64,000 bases of DNA from Tepidamorphus sp. (GTDB lineage: Bacteria > Pseudomonadota > Alphaproteobacteria > Rhizobiales > Tepidamorphaceae), in contig JANQKY010000119.1 in the NCBI GenBank assembly GCA_028280885.1, forward strand, positions 41,883 to 105,882, in the 5' to 3' direction. Position numbers and translations under genes: made by a program. Position 1 is the stretch's first letter; each line of letters starts with the position of its first letter. Shown here piece by piece: positions 16,537 to 27,048 of the stretch. The notes beneath the pieces were generated by a model that was not told where the DNA came from, ran no database searches, and saw only the letters and a list, made by a program, of their open reading frames with translations.

Positions 16537-17835
16537 TTAACCGCTGTGCCGGCGTTCCTGAAGCCGGTCCCGAACCTGCATCGACCAATAGACGGCCTGC
16601 GTCGCCAGGCGTCCGATCGCCCCGCCCGCATAGCGCGGCCGAAACGGCGCAAACAGCCGCCAGCGGTCGTCGCCCGCCGCGATCGCCCCGGCGATCAGCC
16701 GGCCGCCGACGGCCGTCGTGTTCAGCCCATGGCCGCCAAACGCCGTGCAGGCCCACAAGCCATCGCGCAGCGGACCGATCAGCGGCATCTTGTGGACCGC
16801 ATAGCCCATCAGTCCGGACCAGGCGTGCTCGATTTCGAGACCGGAAAGCTGTGGATAGATCGCCAGGATATCGCGCTTCAGCATCTGTGCCAGCCGGCGC
16901 GGCTCGGAGCGGCGGGTGGTGATGCGGCCGCCCCACAGCAGCCGTCCGCCCTCGACGATCCGGTAATAGTCGCCCGCCCGGCGCGTGTCATGGATGCAGC
17001 CCTTAAAGGTGATCGCGTCGGCCAGCCTGTCGGGCATCGGCCGGCTCGCCACCACATAGGTCGCAACCGGTAGAACCGCCCCTTCCAGACCTCCCCAGAG
17101 ACCGGCCTGATAGGCGCTGCCGGCCAGCACCACGTGGCGGGCATCGACGCTGCCGGCCGGCGTTCCGACCCGCCAGCCGCCTCCGGTCCGCACGATCCGC
17201 TCGGCCGGGCTCAGTTCGTGAAGCACCGCGCCGCGTGCCTCGGCATCGCGGGCAAGCGCGGCCGCGTAGTCGAGCGGATGGATGTGAAACGCCTGCGGGT
17301 CGAACAGGCCCTGGAAATAGGTTTCCGTCTTCAGAACGGACCGTACCTGCTCGACCGGCCAGACCTCGAGCGGCGCCTCGTAGTGATCGCGCTTCCGCTC
17401 CGCTTCGCGGCGGGCGCCGTTGGAATCGTCATAGCGCTGGACCGACAGCCCGCCGGAGCCCAGATGCCCGCCGGGGACGACGAGATCCCGCATCGCGTCG
17501 CGGACATAGTCGACGCCGGCGACCGACAGGTCCCAGAGCGCCCTGGCATCGGCCAGGCCGACACGCCGCTCGATCGCCTCGGAGCCGAGCGCATAGCCGG
17601 CCGAGACGAAGCCGCCATTGCGCCCGGACGCCGCCCAGCCGATCCGCTGCGCCTCGAGCAGAACAGCGGACAGGCCGGCCTTCGCCAGTTCCCGTGCCGC
17701 CGTCAGGCCGGCCAGGCCGCCGCCGACGATGCAGACGTCCGCGTCGGCATCACCGCGCAACACCGGCCGCACATGATCGTCCGTCGCCGTCGCCGCATAG
17801 TAGCTGTCGATATGGCCTTCGCCGGAACCCGGCAT
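16537..17835 (-). CDS. FAD-dependent amine/amino-acid oxidoreductase (PuuB-like)
   Basis: A 432-residue DAO-family flavoenzyme. The N-terminal dinucleotide fold DVCIVGGGLAGLTAARELA and the following ASGRNGGFVSAGY loop are characteristic of the gamma-glutamylputrescine oxidase group. The C-terminal WSGLMGYAVHKMPLIGPL and FGGHGLNTTAVGG complete the FAD site. It should oxidise a secondary amine or a gamma-glutamylated polyamine; the exact substrate cannot be read from sequence. The ATG at 17835 is preceded by AGGACGAG; a longer frame to 17880 is open. No polyamine genes are next to it. Confidence 0.85.
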   Translation of the reverse strand: MPGSGEGHIDSYYAATATDDHVRPVLRGDADADVCIVGGGLAGLTAARELAKAGLSAVLLEAQRIGWAASGRNGGFVSAGYALGSEAIERRVGLADARALWDLSVAGVDYVRDAMRDLVVPGGHLGSGGLSVQRYDDSNGARREAERKRDHYEAPLEVWPVEQVRSVLKTETYFQGLFDPQAFHIHPLDYAAALARDAEARGAVLHELSPAERIVRTGGGWRVGTPAGSVDARHVVLAGSAYQAGLWGGLEGAVLPVATYVVASRPMPDRLADAITFKGCIHDTRRAGDYYRIVEGGRLLWGGRITTRRSEPRRLAQMLKRDILAIYPQLSGLEIEHAWSGLMGYAVHKMPLIGPLRDGLWACTAFGGHGLNTTAVGGRLIAGAIAAGDDRWRLFAPFRPRYAGGAIGRLATQAVYWSMQVRDRLQERRHSG

Positions 17836-17942
17836 CTGTTCTCGTCCTGTAACTGACCCGCCTCTGGCGCGATCCGCCATGCTGGCTATGCTATCGCCGA
17901 AGGACCGGCAAGCGCGATCGCATGCGGGATTAAGGAGACATC

Positions 17943-18710
17943 ATGAGCGAACATATCGACGTCACGCGGGACGGCCGCGTCATGACCATACGGCTTGCCC
18001 GGCCGGAGAAGAAGAACGCCCTGACGGCCGCCATGTATTCGGCCATGGCCGAGGCGCTCGCCGAGGCCGAGGCCGACCGCGGCACCGGCGCCGTCGTCCT
18101 GTTCGGCAGCGGCGGGACGTTCTGCGCCGGAAACGATATCGCCGACTTCCTGGCCGCCCCGCCCGACAGCCGCGATACCCCGGTCGGCAACTACCTCTAT
18201 GGCCTTGCCCGCGCGACGGTTCCCCTGCTTGCCGGTGTCGACGGTGATGCCGTCGGGGTCGGCACGACCACCCTGCTCCATTGCGACATGACGCTGGTGA
18301 CCGCCCGGGCGCGGCTGCGGCTGCCCTTCGTCAGTCTCGGCATCGTCCCCGAAGCCGGATCGACGCTGCTCCTGCCGCGCATCATGGGGCACGCCCGCGC
18401 CGCCGAGCTGATCATGCTCGGCGATGCCTTCGATGGCGCCAGGGCCGTCGAGCTGGGCATCGCCAACCATGTCGTCGAGCCCGACGCCCTGGAGGAGAAG
18501 ACGCTGGCCCTTGCGACCCGGCTGGCCGATCAGCCGCCGACCGCCATTCGCGAGGCAAAACGCCTGCTCAGGGGCGATCAGAAGGCTTTGGAGGCGCAGA
18601 TCGAGGAGGAAATGCGGGTCTTCATGGCGCAACTGACGTCGGCCGAGGCGCGCGAGGCCTTCACCGCCTTCATGGAAAAGCGCAAGCCTGACTTTTCCAA
18701 GGTGGGATAA
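17943..18710 (+). CDS. Enoyl-CoA hydratase/isomerase family protein
   Basis: A 255-residue crotonase-fold protein. The oxyanion-hole segments are AGNDIADF near residue 60 and GVDGDAVGVGTTTLLHCD near 100. The catalytic region is FVSLGIVPEAGSTLLLPRIM, with a single glutamate at the isomerase-type position. The C-terminal helix is typical (AREAFTAFMEKRKPDF). It may act in fatty-acid or amino-acid CoA-thioester degradation. It has a good ribosome site (TAAGGAG) and is followed three bases later by the SixA-like gene. Confidence 0.9.
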   Translation: MSEHIDVTRDGRVMTIRLARPEKKNALTAAMYSAMAEALAEAEADRGTGAVVLFGSGGTFCAGNDIADFLAAPPDSRDTPVGNYLYGLARATVPLLAGVDGDAVGVGTTTLLHCDMTLVTARARLRLPFVSLGIVPEAGSTLLLPRIMGHARAAELIMLGDAFDGARAVELGIANHVVEPDALEEKTLALATRLADQPPTAIREAKRLLRGDQKALEAQIEEEMRVFMAQLTSAEAREAFTAFMEKRKPDFSKVG

Positions 18711-18713
18711 CCG

Positions 18714-19238
18714 ATGCTGCGCCTCTACCTGCTCCGCCACGCCAAGTCCTCCTGGGCCGATCCGGGCCTTGCCGACTACGACCGGCCACTCAACAGCCGC
18801 GGCCGCGAGGCGGCCCCTGCAATGGCCGCCTTCATGGCAGCCCAAGGGCTACTGCCTGAAAAGATCGTCTGCTCCTCGGCGCAAAGGGCCAAGCAGACCC
18901 TGTCGCTGATGCTGCCCAGGATCGCGTCCGAGACCACGGTCCTGTTCACCCGCCGGGTCTATGAGGAAGGCGGACCGGGCTATATCGACCTCGCCCGGCA
19001 GCACGGCGGCGACGCAGCCTCGCTGATGCTGGTCGGCCACAACCCATCCATGGAAGACGCCGCGACAATGCTGTCGGGCGACGGCGATCCGGACATGACG
19101 TTTCGAATGCGCATGAAATTCCCGACCGCCGGCCTGGCAATCATCGACTTCGATCTCGCCGGCTGGCTCGATATCGGGCCCGGCAAGGGCCGTCTGGCGG
19201 GGTTTCATACGCCAAGATCGATCGAGGACGAGGCGTGA
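18714..19238 (+). CDS. SixA-like histidine phosphatase
   Basis: A 174-residue histidine-phosphatase superfamily protein. The catalytic motif LRHAKSSW near residue 8 carries the phospho-accepting His. CSSAQRAKQTLSLML holds the conserved Arg, and LMLVGHNPSMED holds the second His. SixA dephosphorylates phosphohistidine in signalling or PTS proteins. The gene follows the crotonase gene closely, suggesting cotranscription without an obvious functional link. Confidence 0.9.
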   Translation: MLRLYLLRHAKSSWADPGLADYDRPLNSRGREAAPAMAAFMAAQGLLPEKIVCSSAQRAKQTLSLMLPRIASETTVLFTRRVYEEGGPGYIDLARQHGGDAASLMLVGHNPSMEDAATMLSGDGDPDMTFRMRMKFPTAGLAIIDFDLAGWLDIGPGKGRLAGFHTPRSIEDEA

Positions 19239-19326
19239 GCCGGATCGGCCTATTCCGATATCCGGACGCCGTTCCTACATCTACGCCTGCACCCCGGCCT
19301 CAATCGCGAATGAGCAGCCCTTGACG

Positions 19327-20811
19327 ATGACATCGATCGCCGACGAAGCCCGCCTTGCCGTCGGCAATATGGTCGATTTCGCGGGCAGCCTCGTCGCGCC
19401 GACGCTGAGGCTCGGCGTCACCGGCCTGTCGCGATCGGGCAAGACGGTGTTCATCACCGCCCTCGTCCACAACCTGATCCAGGGCGGTCGCCTGCCCGTC
19501 TTCGACGCCTATGCGCAAGGCCGGCTCGCGAATGCCCATCTGCAGCCGCAGCCCGACGATACGGTCCCCCGCTTCGACTATGAGGCCCATGTCGAGGCGC
19601 TGATCGGCGAAGAGCGCCGCTGGCCCCGCTCGACCCGCCGGGTCAGCGAATTGCGGGTGACGCTTGCCTACGAGTCCGCCACCTTCTGGGGCCGCACTGT
19701 CGGACCCGGCCTGCTCAATCTCGATATCGTCGACTATCCCGGCGAATGGCTGCTCGATCTGCCGCTTCTGTCCCAGAGCTACGCGGAATGGTCCGCAAAG
19801 ACGGTTGCCCAGTCGCGCAATCCACCGCGCGACGTCCCGGCGGCTCCGTGGCACGAGAGGCTCAAGACCCTCGACCCGGAAGCAGACCAGGACGAGGCAG
19901 CCGCCCGCGACGCCGCCGACAGGTTCACCGCCTATCTGCGCGCCTGCCGCGACGAGCGCCTGTCGCTGTCGGCCCTGCCGCCCGGCCGCTTCCTGATGCC
20001 CGGCGACCTGGAGGGCTCGCCGGCGCTGACCTTTTCGCCGCTCGATATCTCCGCGCAGACCAGGATCAGGCGCGGCAGCCTCGCCGCGATGATGGAGCGC
20101 CGCTTCGAGGCCTATAAATCGGTCGTCGTGAAGCCGTTCTTCCGCGACCATTTCGCCAGGCTCGACCGCCAGATCGTCCTGGTCGACGCGTTGCAAGCAC
20201 TGAATGCCGGCCCCTCGGCGATCGCCGATCTCGAACAGGCCCTAAGCGAGATCCTCGCCTGCTTCCGGCCCGGCCGGACGAGCTGGCTGTCGCGCATCCT
20301 GTCGCGCCGCATCGACCGGATCGTCTTCGCCGCCACCAAGGCCGACCATCTGCACCACCGCAGCCACGACCGGCTCGAGGCGATCCTCGCCCGCATCGTC
20401 GAGACGGCGGCGAAACGGGCAGCCTTCGCCGGCGCCAAGACCGATACCGTCGCGCTCGCCTCCGTCCGCGCGACCCGCGAGGCGACCGTCGCCCACGGCC
20501 GCGAACAGCTCGACTGCATCGTCGGAACGCCCGAGAAGGGCCAGCGGATCGGCGCCGACACGTTCGACGGCCAGGAGGAAATCGCCATATTTCCCGGCGA
20601 CTTGCCCGCCGATCCGGACTCAGTCTTCGAACACCCTGAATCGATCTTCGAAGTCCCTGAATCGGTTTCTGAAGACGAGGCCCGCGCCTATCGCTTCGTC
20701 CGCTTCCGGCCGCCGCCCCTGCAGCGCACGGCCGAGGGCGTCGCGCTGTCGCTGCCCCATATCCGCCTCGACCGGACATTGCAGTTCCTGCTCGGAGACC
20801 GGCTGACATGA
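19327..20811 (+). CDS. ycjX: YcjX-family P-loop GTPase-like protein
   Basis: About 494 residues of the YcjX/DUF463 family. The P loop GLSRSGKT is at about residue 42. The family signature VDYPGEWLLDLPLL lies further on, and FAATKADH is the guanine-specificity-like motif. Near residue 430 is an insert of Asp-Ser-Val-Phe-Glu-His-Pro-Glu type triplicated acidic motifs. I start at the ATG 19327; a TTG six bases earlier is possible. The stop overlaps the YcjF gene by four bases. The YcjX/YcjF pair is widely conserved in proteobacteria, linked to envelope stress, and of uncertain biochemical role. Confidence 0.9.
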   Translation: MTSIADEARLAVGNMVDFAGSLVAPTLRLGVTGLSRSGKTVFITALVHNLIQGGRLPVFDAYAQGRLANAHLQPQPDDTVPRFDYEAHVEALIGEERRWPRSTRRVSELRVTLAYESATFWGRTVGPGLLNLDIVDYPGEWLLDLPLLSQSYAEWSAKTVAQSRNPPRDVPAAPWHERLKTLDPEADQDEAAARDAADRFTAYLRACRDERLSLSALPPGRFLMPGDLEGSPALTFSPLDISAQTRIRRGSLAAMMERRFEAYKSVVVKPFFRDHFARLDRQIVLVDALQALNAGPSAIADLEQALSEILACFRPGRTSWLSRILSRRIDRIVFAATKADHLHHRSHDRLEAILARIVETAAKRAAFAGAKTDTVALASVRATREATVAHGREQLDCIVGTPEKGQRIGADTFDGQEEIAIFPGDLPADPDSVFEHPESIFEVPESVSEDEARAYRFVRFRPPPLQRTAEGVALSLPHIRLDRTLQFLLGDRLT

Positions 20812-21887
20812 CCGACAAACCGCAACGCCCGCCGGCCGCCTTCCGGCTCTCCGATCCCAAGGTCGTGGTCGAGGATCGCGCTGCCGGCGCACCGGACCGT
20901 CCGGACGCATCGACGCTGATCCAGCCGGAACCGGACGCCTTCGCGCCGGCAGGCGAGGCGACCGATTTCGCCGAAACGACGCCGCCGCCGCGACGCGGCT
21001 TTCGCTGGGGCCGACTGTTCTTCGGCGCCCTGAGCGGGCTTGTCGTCTTCGCGCTCGGCATCTGGATTACCGACTTCGTCACGACGCTGTTCCAGCGCAA
21101 CGACATTCTCGGCTGGATCGCGCTGGCGCTCGCCGGCCTCACCGCGCTCGGGCTGCTGGCGGTGATCATCCGCGAGATCACCGGCCTGATGCGCCTTGCC
21201 CGCGTCACCCGCCTGCGCGAACGCGCCGACCGGGCCGCTTCCGAAGACGACCGCGAGGCCGCCCGCGGCGCGGTGCGCGAGGTGCTGGCGCTTTACGCCT
21301 CCGATCCGAAGACAGCGCGCGGCCGGGCAGCGGTCAAGGAGCATGTCGGCGAAATCATCGACGGCCGAGATCTTTTACGCCTTGCCGAGCGCAACCTGAT
21401 GACGGCGATCGACGCAGAAGCCCGCGCGCTGGTCACCAAGGCCGCCGGCCGGGTCTCGGTGGTCACGGCGGTGAGCCCGCGGGCGCTGATCGATATCGGC
21501 TACGTGCTGTTCGAGACCGTCCGGCTGGTGCGCCGCATCGGCGGGCTCTATGGCGGCCGGCCCTCGGGCCTTGCCCTGTTCCGCCTGCTGCGCCTGGCCG
21601 TCGAACACCTGGCGGTGACCGGTGGCGTCGCCGTCACCGACGGCATGATCCAGCAGCTTGTCGGCCATGGCCTTGCCGCCCGCCTGTCGGCCCGGCTCGG
21701 CGAGGGCGTGATCAACGGCATGATGACGGCGCGGATCGGCCTTGCCGCGATCGATGTCTGCCGCCCCCTGCCCTGGATCGAGAACAAGCAGCCGAAAATC
21801 GCCGACGTGATGAACGTGCTGGCGGCGGCGAGCGGCGACGGGGCGGACAAATCCCGTCGCGGCGGCAAGGGGGCGAAAGGCGATTGA
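20808..21887 (+). CDS. ycjF: YcjF-family membrane protein (DUF697, TIGR01620)
   Basis: A 359-residue inner-membrane protein. A disordered N-terminus of about 60 residues precedes two transmembrane helices (LFFGALSGLVVFALGIWITD and WIALALAGLTALGLLAVII). The soluble DUF697 domain contains VSVVTAVSPRALIDIGYVLF and GGVAVTDGMIQQLVGHGLA. It starts in the ATGA overlap with ycjX, so the two products are probably made together and interact. Confidence 0.9.
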   Translation: MTDKPQRPPAAFRLSDPKVVVEDRAAGAPDRPDASTLIQPEPDAFAPAGEATDFAETTPPPRRGFRWGRLFFGALSGLVVFALGIWITDFVTTLFQRNDILGWIALALAGLTALGLLAVIIREITGLMRLARVTRLRERADRAASEDDREAARGAVREVLALYASDPKTARGRAAVKEHVGEIIDGRDLLRLAERNLMTAIDAEARALVTKAAGRVSVVTAVSPRALIDIGYVLFETVRLVRRIGGLYGGRPSGLALFRLLRLAVEHLAVTGGVAVTDGMIQQLVGHGLAARLSARLGEGVINGMMTARIGLAAIDVCRPLPWIENKQPKIADVMNVLAAASGDGADKSRRGGKGAKGD

Positions 21888-21990
21888 CCTTCCCCGGCGA
21901 ACGGTCCAAGAAAGCACGCATCTGCCCCGGCTTAATTTCGCCGGTCCCTTCGCCACAAATTCGCCGCGCGCCTCGACGAGATCTGTTGCC

Positions 21991-22518
21991 ATGATCCGAT
22001 TCGCCAAATCCCTTGCCTTAACCGTCCTCTTCGCGATCGCCGCAGCACCCGCGGCACCGGCTGATAGTGGCTTCGACTATCTCGAAGGCTTCACCGGCAC
22101 CTGGCGCGGCACCGGCGCGGTGCGCATCAAGGATGACGGCGATCCCGAAAAGATCGTCTGCAAGGTCGACGGCAAGCTGGACAATGCCGGCCAGGGCCTC
22201 GAACTGAACGGCCGCTGCGGCGGCGAACGCTTCACCGGAACCTTCAGGATCTCGCTGACCTATAACCGTGTGGCCAAGAGCTATTCGGCGATCTGGCGCG
22301 ATTCGCTCGGCTCCAAGAGCCCGCCGCTGACGGGCTTGAGAAGTGGCAACAAGCTCGTCTTCCGGGTCAAGCACAACGATTTCGAGACGAAAGGCCGGGC
22401 GATTTCGACGCTCGTCGTCGACACCCAGTCCTCCCGCTTCCGCATCACCGGCCGCACCACGCCGGATGCGGCCAAAAGTGATTTCGTGTCCGCCGATCTG
22501 GTGTTCGTGAAGGGGTGA
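21991..22518 (+). CDS. Secreted protein of unknown function
   Basis: A 175-residue product with a clean signal peptide (ALTVLFAIAAAPAAPA) and a probable single beta-barrel domain. The WRGTG motif near residue 40, a KVDGKLDNAGQGLELNGRCG segment and LRSGNKLVFRVKH recall lipocalin-like or DUF1579-like folds in alphaproteobacteria. I cannot name a function. It has two cysteines near each other. It stands alone between ycjF and another secreted unknown gene. Confidence 0.75.
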   Translation: MIRFAKSLALTVLFAIAAAPAAPADSGFDYLEGFTGTWRGTGAVRIKDDGDPEKIVCKVDGKLDNAGQGLELNGRCGGERFTGTFRISLTYNRVAKSYSAIWRDSLGSKSPPLTGLRSGNKLVFRVKHNDFETKGRAISTLVVDTQSSRFRITGRTTPDAAKSDFVSADLVFVKG

Positions 22519-22608
22519 TCGTTTAGGCTGATCAACTTCCGGTAGCTATTCCGAAAGGTTGCATGTTACGTTTCTTCCCCGGGGAGGCAATCAACAAGGG
22601 GGAAGAAC

Positions 22609-23406
22609 ATGAAACGGCAAATCCTATACGGCCTGTGCCTCATCACGTCAGTCGCATACGCCGTCCAACAAGGCCCGGCCTTGGCGGACGATGATGACGA
22701 TGATCGAAAGCGCGTAAAAACCTATCTGCGGGCGGACCTTGACCCAACGGCGCAGGATTCCGGCGCACCCGGCACAATGTGGGCTGGAACCGGCATTCCT
22801 TCGACGAATTTCGTTCTGCGGCGATTTGAGAAATCCGGCATCGAACTCGCAATCAAGGCGCACTACCGCCAGGGTTTCGATATTCTGCCGAGCCATATCG
22901 GTACCGACGGACTGGTTCACATCGAGGTTCCGGCCGGCCATCAGGTCGTTGATCCGGCAAATGGTGTGCCTGTCGAACGCTTCGACAGGGCCCGATGGAA
23001 TTTCTCCTATTCCTATAATGTCGCAATCGAACCGGGTAATCCGGATCTGGATGCGTTCCGCGGACTGCTTCTGCTTGATGTCGATCCTTCCAAAAAGACC
23101 GACTATCTGAAATTCAGACTGAAGAAGCTCACGGATACGCCAGCCGGTCAGAAATCCGGCTATGGCTGGATACTGCGAAGCGGCGCCGGAATCATGGATG
23201 ACGAAGGAACACCGCAGGTTACGCAGAACTCGCAAAACCTCGCATTCTATGAGGCGGTCATCGACGCCGACCCCAGCACGCCCGGCCAGCAATCCTACGC
23301 TGCGACCGACTATGGACCCGGCGAATTCGACGTCCAACTGCTGCTGAAGGGCAAGAAAGGTCCTGTCGCGCGCCTGCATGTCGTGTTTGACGTCGTCGAT
23401 CCCTGA
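22609..23406 (+). CDS. Secreted beta-rich protein of unknown function
   Basis: A 265-residue product with a signal peptide (ILYGLCLITSVAYAVQQGPALA) followed immediately by six aspartates and then a basic patch (RKRVKTYLRADLD). The rest looks like a beta-sandwich with no cysteine. No family is recognised. The base composition is clearly less GC-rich than that of its neighbours, and codon use includes more A/T-ending codons, a sign of possible transfer. The ATG at 22609 has a strong GGGGGAAG ribosome site. Confidence 0.75.
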   Translation: MKRQILYGLCLITSVAYAVQQGPALADDDDDDRKRVKTYLRADLDPTAQDSGAPGTMWAGTGIPSTNFVLRRFEKSGIELAIKAHYRQGFDILPSHIGTDGLVHIEVPAGHQVVDPANGVPVERFDRARWNFSYSYNVAIEPGNPDLDAFRGLLLLDVDPSKKTDYLKFRLKKLTDTPAGQKSGYGWILRSGAGIMDDEGTPQVTQNSQNLAFYEAVIDADPSTPGQQSYAATDYGPGEFDVQLLLKGKKGPVARLHVVFDVVDP

Positions 23407-23547
23407 TAACCCCCAGGAGGTGTTCCGCCATGCCTGCAAACACCGGGCATGGCGGTTCAAATACCGCCTGTAAGTCTGGTTCAGATTTATCTCGGATTCG
23501 ACGGGTGGCCCGTTTCCTTCGCTCCGTCGATGAACTAGGTTCCCCCC

Positions 23548-24729
23548 ATGTTCGTCACCTTCCTGCATGAATTGAAATCGGCCGGCATTCCCGTGACGCT
23601 GCGGGAATACCTGACGCTGATGGAAGCGCTCACAGAGGACCTCGCCGACAAGAAGGTCGAGGACTTCTACTACCTGTCCCGCGCCTGCCTGGTGAAGGAC
23701 GAGCGCAATCTCGACAAGTTCGACAAGGTGTTCGGCCACGTCTTCAAGGGCCTCGACCTGATGTCGGATGCGGTCGAGGCCGATATCCCCGAGGAATGGC
23801 TGAAAAAACTGGCCGAGAAATACCTCTCGGAAGAGGAGAAGGCCGAGATCGAGGCGCTCGGCGGCTGGGACAAGCTGATGGAGACGCTCAAAAAGCGGCT
23901 CGAGGAGCAGAAGGGCCGGCACCAGGGCGGCAACAAGTGGATCGGCACCGCCGGCACCTCGCCGTTCGGCGCCTATGGCTACAACCCGGAAGGCATCCGC
24001 ATCGGCCAGGACGAAAGCCGCCACCAGCGCGCCGTCAAGGTCTGGGACAAGCGCGAGTTCAAGGATCTCGACGATTCCGTCGAACTGGGCACCCGCAACA
24101 TCAAGATGGCGCTGCGCCGCCTGCGCCGCTTCGCCCGGACGGGGGCCGCCGAGGAACTCGATCTCGACGGCACGATCAGGCAGACCGCCAACAAGGGCTG
24201 GCTCGACCTGCAATTCCGGCCCGAGCGCCGCAACGCCATCAAGGTACTGGCCTTTTTCGATGTCGGCGGCTCGATGGACTGGCATGTGAAGATTTCCGAG
24301 GAGCTGTTTTCGGCCGCCCGCTCGGAATTCAAGATCATGGAGTATTTCTACTTCCACAACTGCCTGTATGAATCAGTCTGGAAGAACAATCGCCGCCGCT
24401 GGCAGGAGCGCACCCCGACCTGGGACGTGCTGCACAAGTTCCCGGCCGACTACAAGGTGATTTTCATCGGCGATGCCTCGATGAGCCCCTACGAAATCAC
24501 CATGCCGGGCGGCTCGGTCGAGCATTTCAACGAGGAGGCGGGGTCTGCCTGGCTGACGCGGCTCACTGACATCTACGAGAACGCGGTCTGGCTCAATCCG
24601 GTGCCCGAAAAGCACTGGGACTACACGCCGTCGATCTCACTGATCAAGCAGCTGTTTTCCGACCGGATGTACCCGCTGACGCTGGAAGGCGTCGACGAGG
24701 CCATGCGCGAACTCTCGCGCGGGCATTGA
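23548..24729 (+). CDS. VWA-domain protein, CoxE-like partner of the MoxR ATPase
   Basis: A 393-residue VWA protein. The N-terminal half is helical and charged (YLSEEEKAEIEALGGWDKLM). The VWA domain starts near residue 230. The MIDAS first motif reads FFDVGGSMDWH, so the middle Ser of DxSxS is a Gly. The later VIFIGDASMSPYEI carries another conserved Asp. The protein belongs to the group found with CoxD-like MoxR ATPases, one of which is encoded at 12165-13010. It is likely cytoplasmic and may act in metal-centre insertion or complex assembly. Confidence 0.88.
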   Translation: MFVTFLHELKSAGIPVTLREYLTLMEALTEDLADKKVEDFYYLSRACLVKDERNLDKFDKVFGHVFKGLDLMSDAVEADIPEEWLKKLAEKYLSEEEKAEIEALGGWDKLMETLKKRLEEQKGRHQGGNKWIGTAGTSPFGAYGYNPEGIRIGQDESRHQRAVKVWDKREFKDLDDSVELGTRNIKMALRRLRRFARTGAAEELDLDGTIRQTANKGWLDLQFRPERRNAIKVLAFFDVGGSMDWHVKISEELFSAARSEFKIMEYFYFHNCLYESVWKNNRRRWQERTPTWDVLHKFPADYKVIFIGDASMSPYEITMPGGSVEHFNEEAGSAWLTRLTDIYENAVWLNPVPEKHWDYTPSISLIKQLFSDRMYPLTLEGVDEAMRELSRGH

Positions 24730-24788
24730 GGCCCACCGCACAACGCCCTGACCTTGCTGGTTCGAGGATACACCCGGCCGAACGGCCG

Positions 24789-25991
<1,203 letters not shown>

Positions 25992-26163
25992 TGGTTCTTT
26001 CTTTCTCCGAAACACCCCGGTTCCCTTTTGTTGACCGTCCGCCCCATCCCGTCGGCCCGAAGCCAGCCCCATGCCGAGCGCCGTCGCCTTTCGGGATTGA
26101 CCGCGTTATGTAATCCGTTGACCGGCGCCGTCAAACGACGGTGTGCAAATCGGAGAGGTTTAA

Positions 26164-27048
26164 GTGAGCGATCCCTATATTGTCCGGCCCGATCCGGATG
26201 CCGCGGGCCTGACGGCCGCCGTGTCCGGCATCGACCAGACCGGAGCGGCGATTGAGACCCGGGTCGTCGAGGAGCGGCCGCTGACGCTGTTCCTGAATGC
26301 CCAGGAGATCGTCACGATGATGACGATCGGCGACCATCCGGACCTGCTCGCCGTCGGTTACCTGCAGAACCAGAACATGCTGCGCGACGACGATAAGATC
26401 ACCGGCATCGACCATGATGCCGATCTCGGCGTCGTGGTGGTACGCACGGCGCGGCGGACCGACTACGAAGAGAAGATGAAGAAGAAGATCCGCACCTCCG
26501 GCTGCGCCCAGGGCACGGTGTTCGGCGACGTGATGGAGGAATTCGAGACCGTCCGCCTGCCCGCGGACGCCGAATTGCGCACGTCCTGGCTGTACCGGCT
26601 CGCCAAGACCATCAACACCACCCCGTCGCTTTATCTCGCCGCCGGAGCGATCCATGGCTGCGTGTTGTGCCGGCAGGACCGGCCGCTGGTCTATATGGAG
26701 GATGTCGGTCGCCACAACGCCGTCGACAAGATCGCCGGCTGGATGCGGATGAACGGCGAGACGGCCGGCGACAAGATCTTCTACACGACCGGCCGGCTGA
26801 CGTCGGAGATGGTGATCAAGACGGTGATGATGGGCATCCCGATCCTGGTGTCGCGCTCCGGCTTCACCGCCTGGGGCGTGACGCTTGCCCGCCAGGCCGG
26901 CCTCACCCTGATCGGCCGGGCCCGGGGAAAGCGCTTCGTCGCCTTGTCCGGGCCGGATCGCATCGTCTTCGATATCGATCTCGACACGGTTCCCGACGAG
27001 GCCGCCAGGCACCAGCGCAAGGGCAGCCTCGCGGAGGCGGGCGAATGA
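26164..27048 (+). CDS. fdhD: FdhD, formate dehydrogenase accessory sulfurtransferase
   Basis: FdhD passes sulfur from cysteine desulfurase to the molybdenum cofactor, activating formate dehydrogenase. The 294-residue product has the family blocks ERPLTLFLNAQEIVTMM, LAVGYLQNQNML, MEDVGRHNAVDKIAGW and TTGRLTSEMVIK. The active loop is RTSGCAQG: only the first cysteine of the enterobacterial CxxC is present. A separate GCVLC pair lies near residue 165. It starts with GTG behind AGAGAGG. It heads an operon with mobA, mobB and moeA, each overlapping the next. Confidence 0.92.
   Translation: MSDPYIVRPDPDAAGLTAAVSGIDQTGAAIETRVVEERPLTLFLNAQEIVTMMTIGDHPDLLAVGYLQNQNMLRDDDKITGIDHDADLGVVVVRTARRTDYEEKMKKKIRTSGCAQGTVFGDVMEEFETVRLPADAELRTSWLYRLAKTINTTPSLYLAAGAIHGCVLCRQDRPLVYMEDVGRHNAVDKIAGWMRMNGETAGDKIFYTTGRLTSEMVIKTVMMGIPILVSRSGFTAWGVTLARQAGLTLIGRARGKRFVALSGPDRIVFDIDLDTVPDEAARHQRKGSLAEAGE

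Noticed and set aside
16250..16936. 228-codon minus-strand frame through the MITE-like element into the oxidoreductase gene
   Set aside because: It joins a shadow frame of the FAD enzyme with non-coding element sequence; no start or domain supports it.
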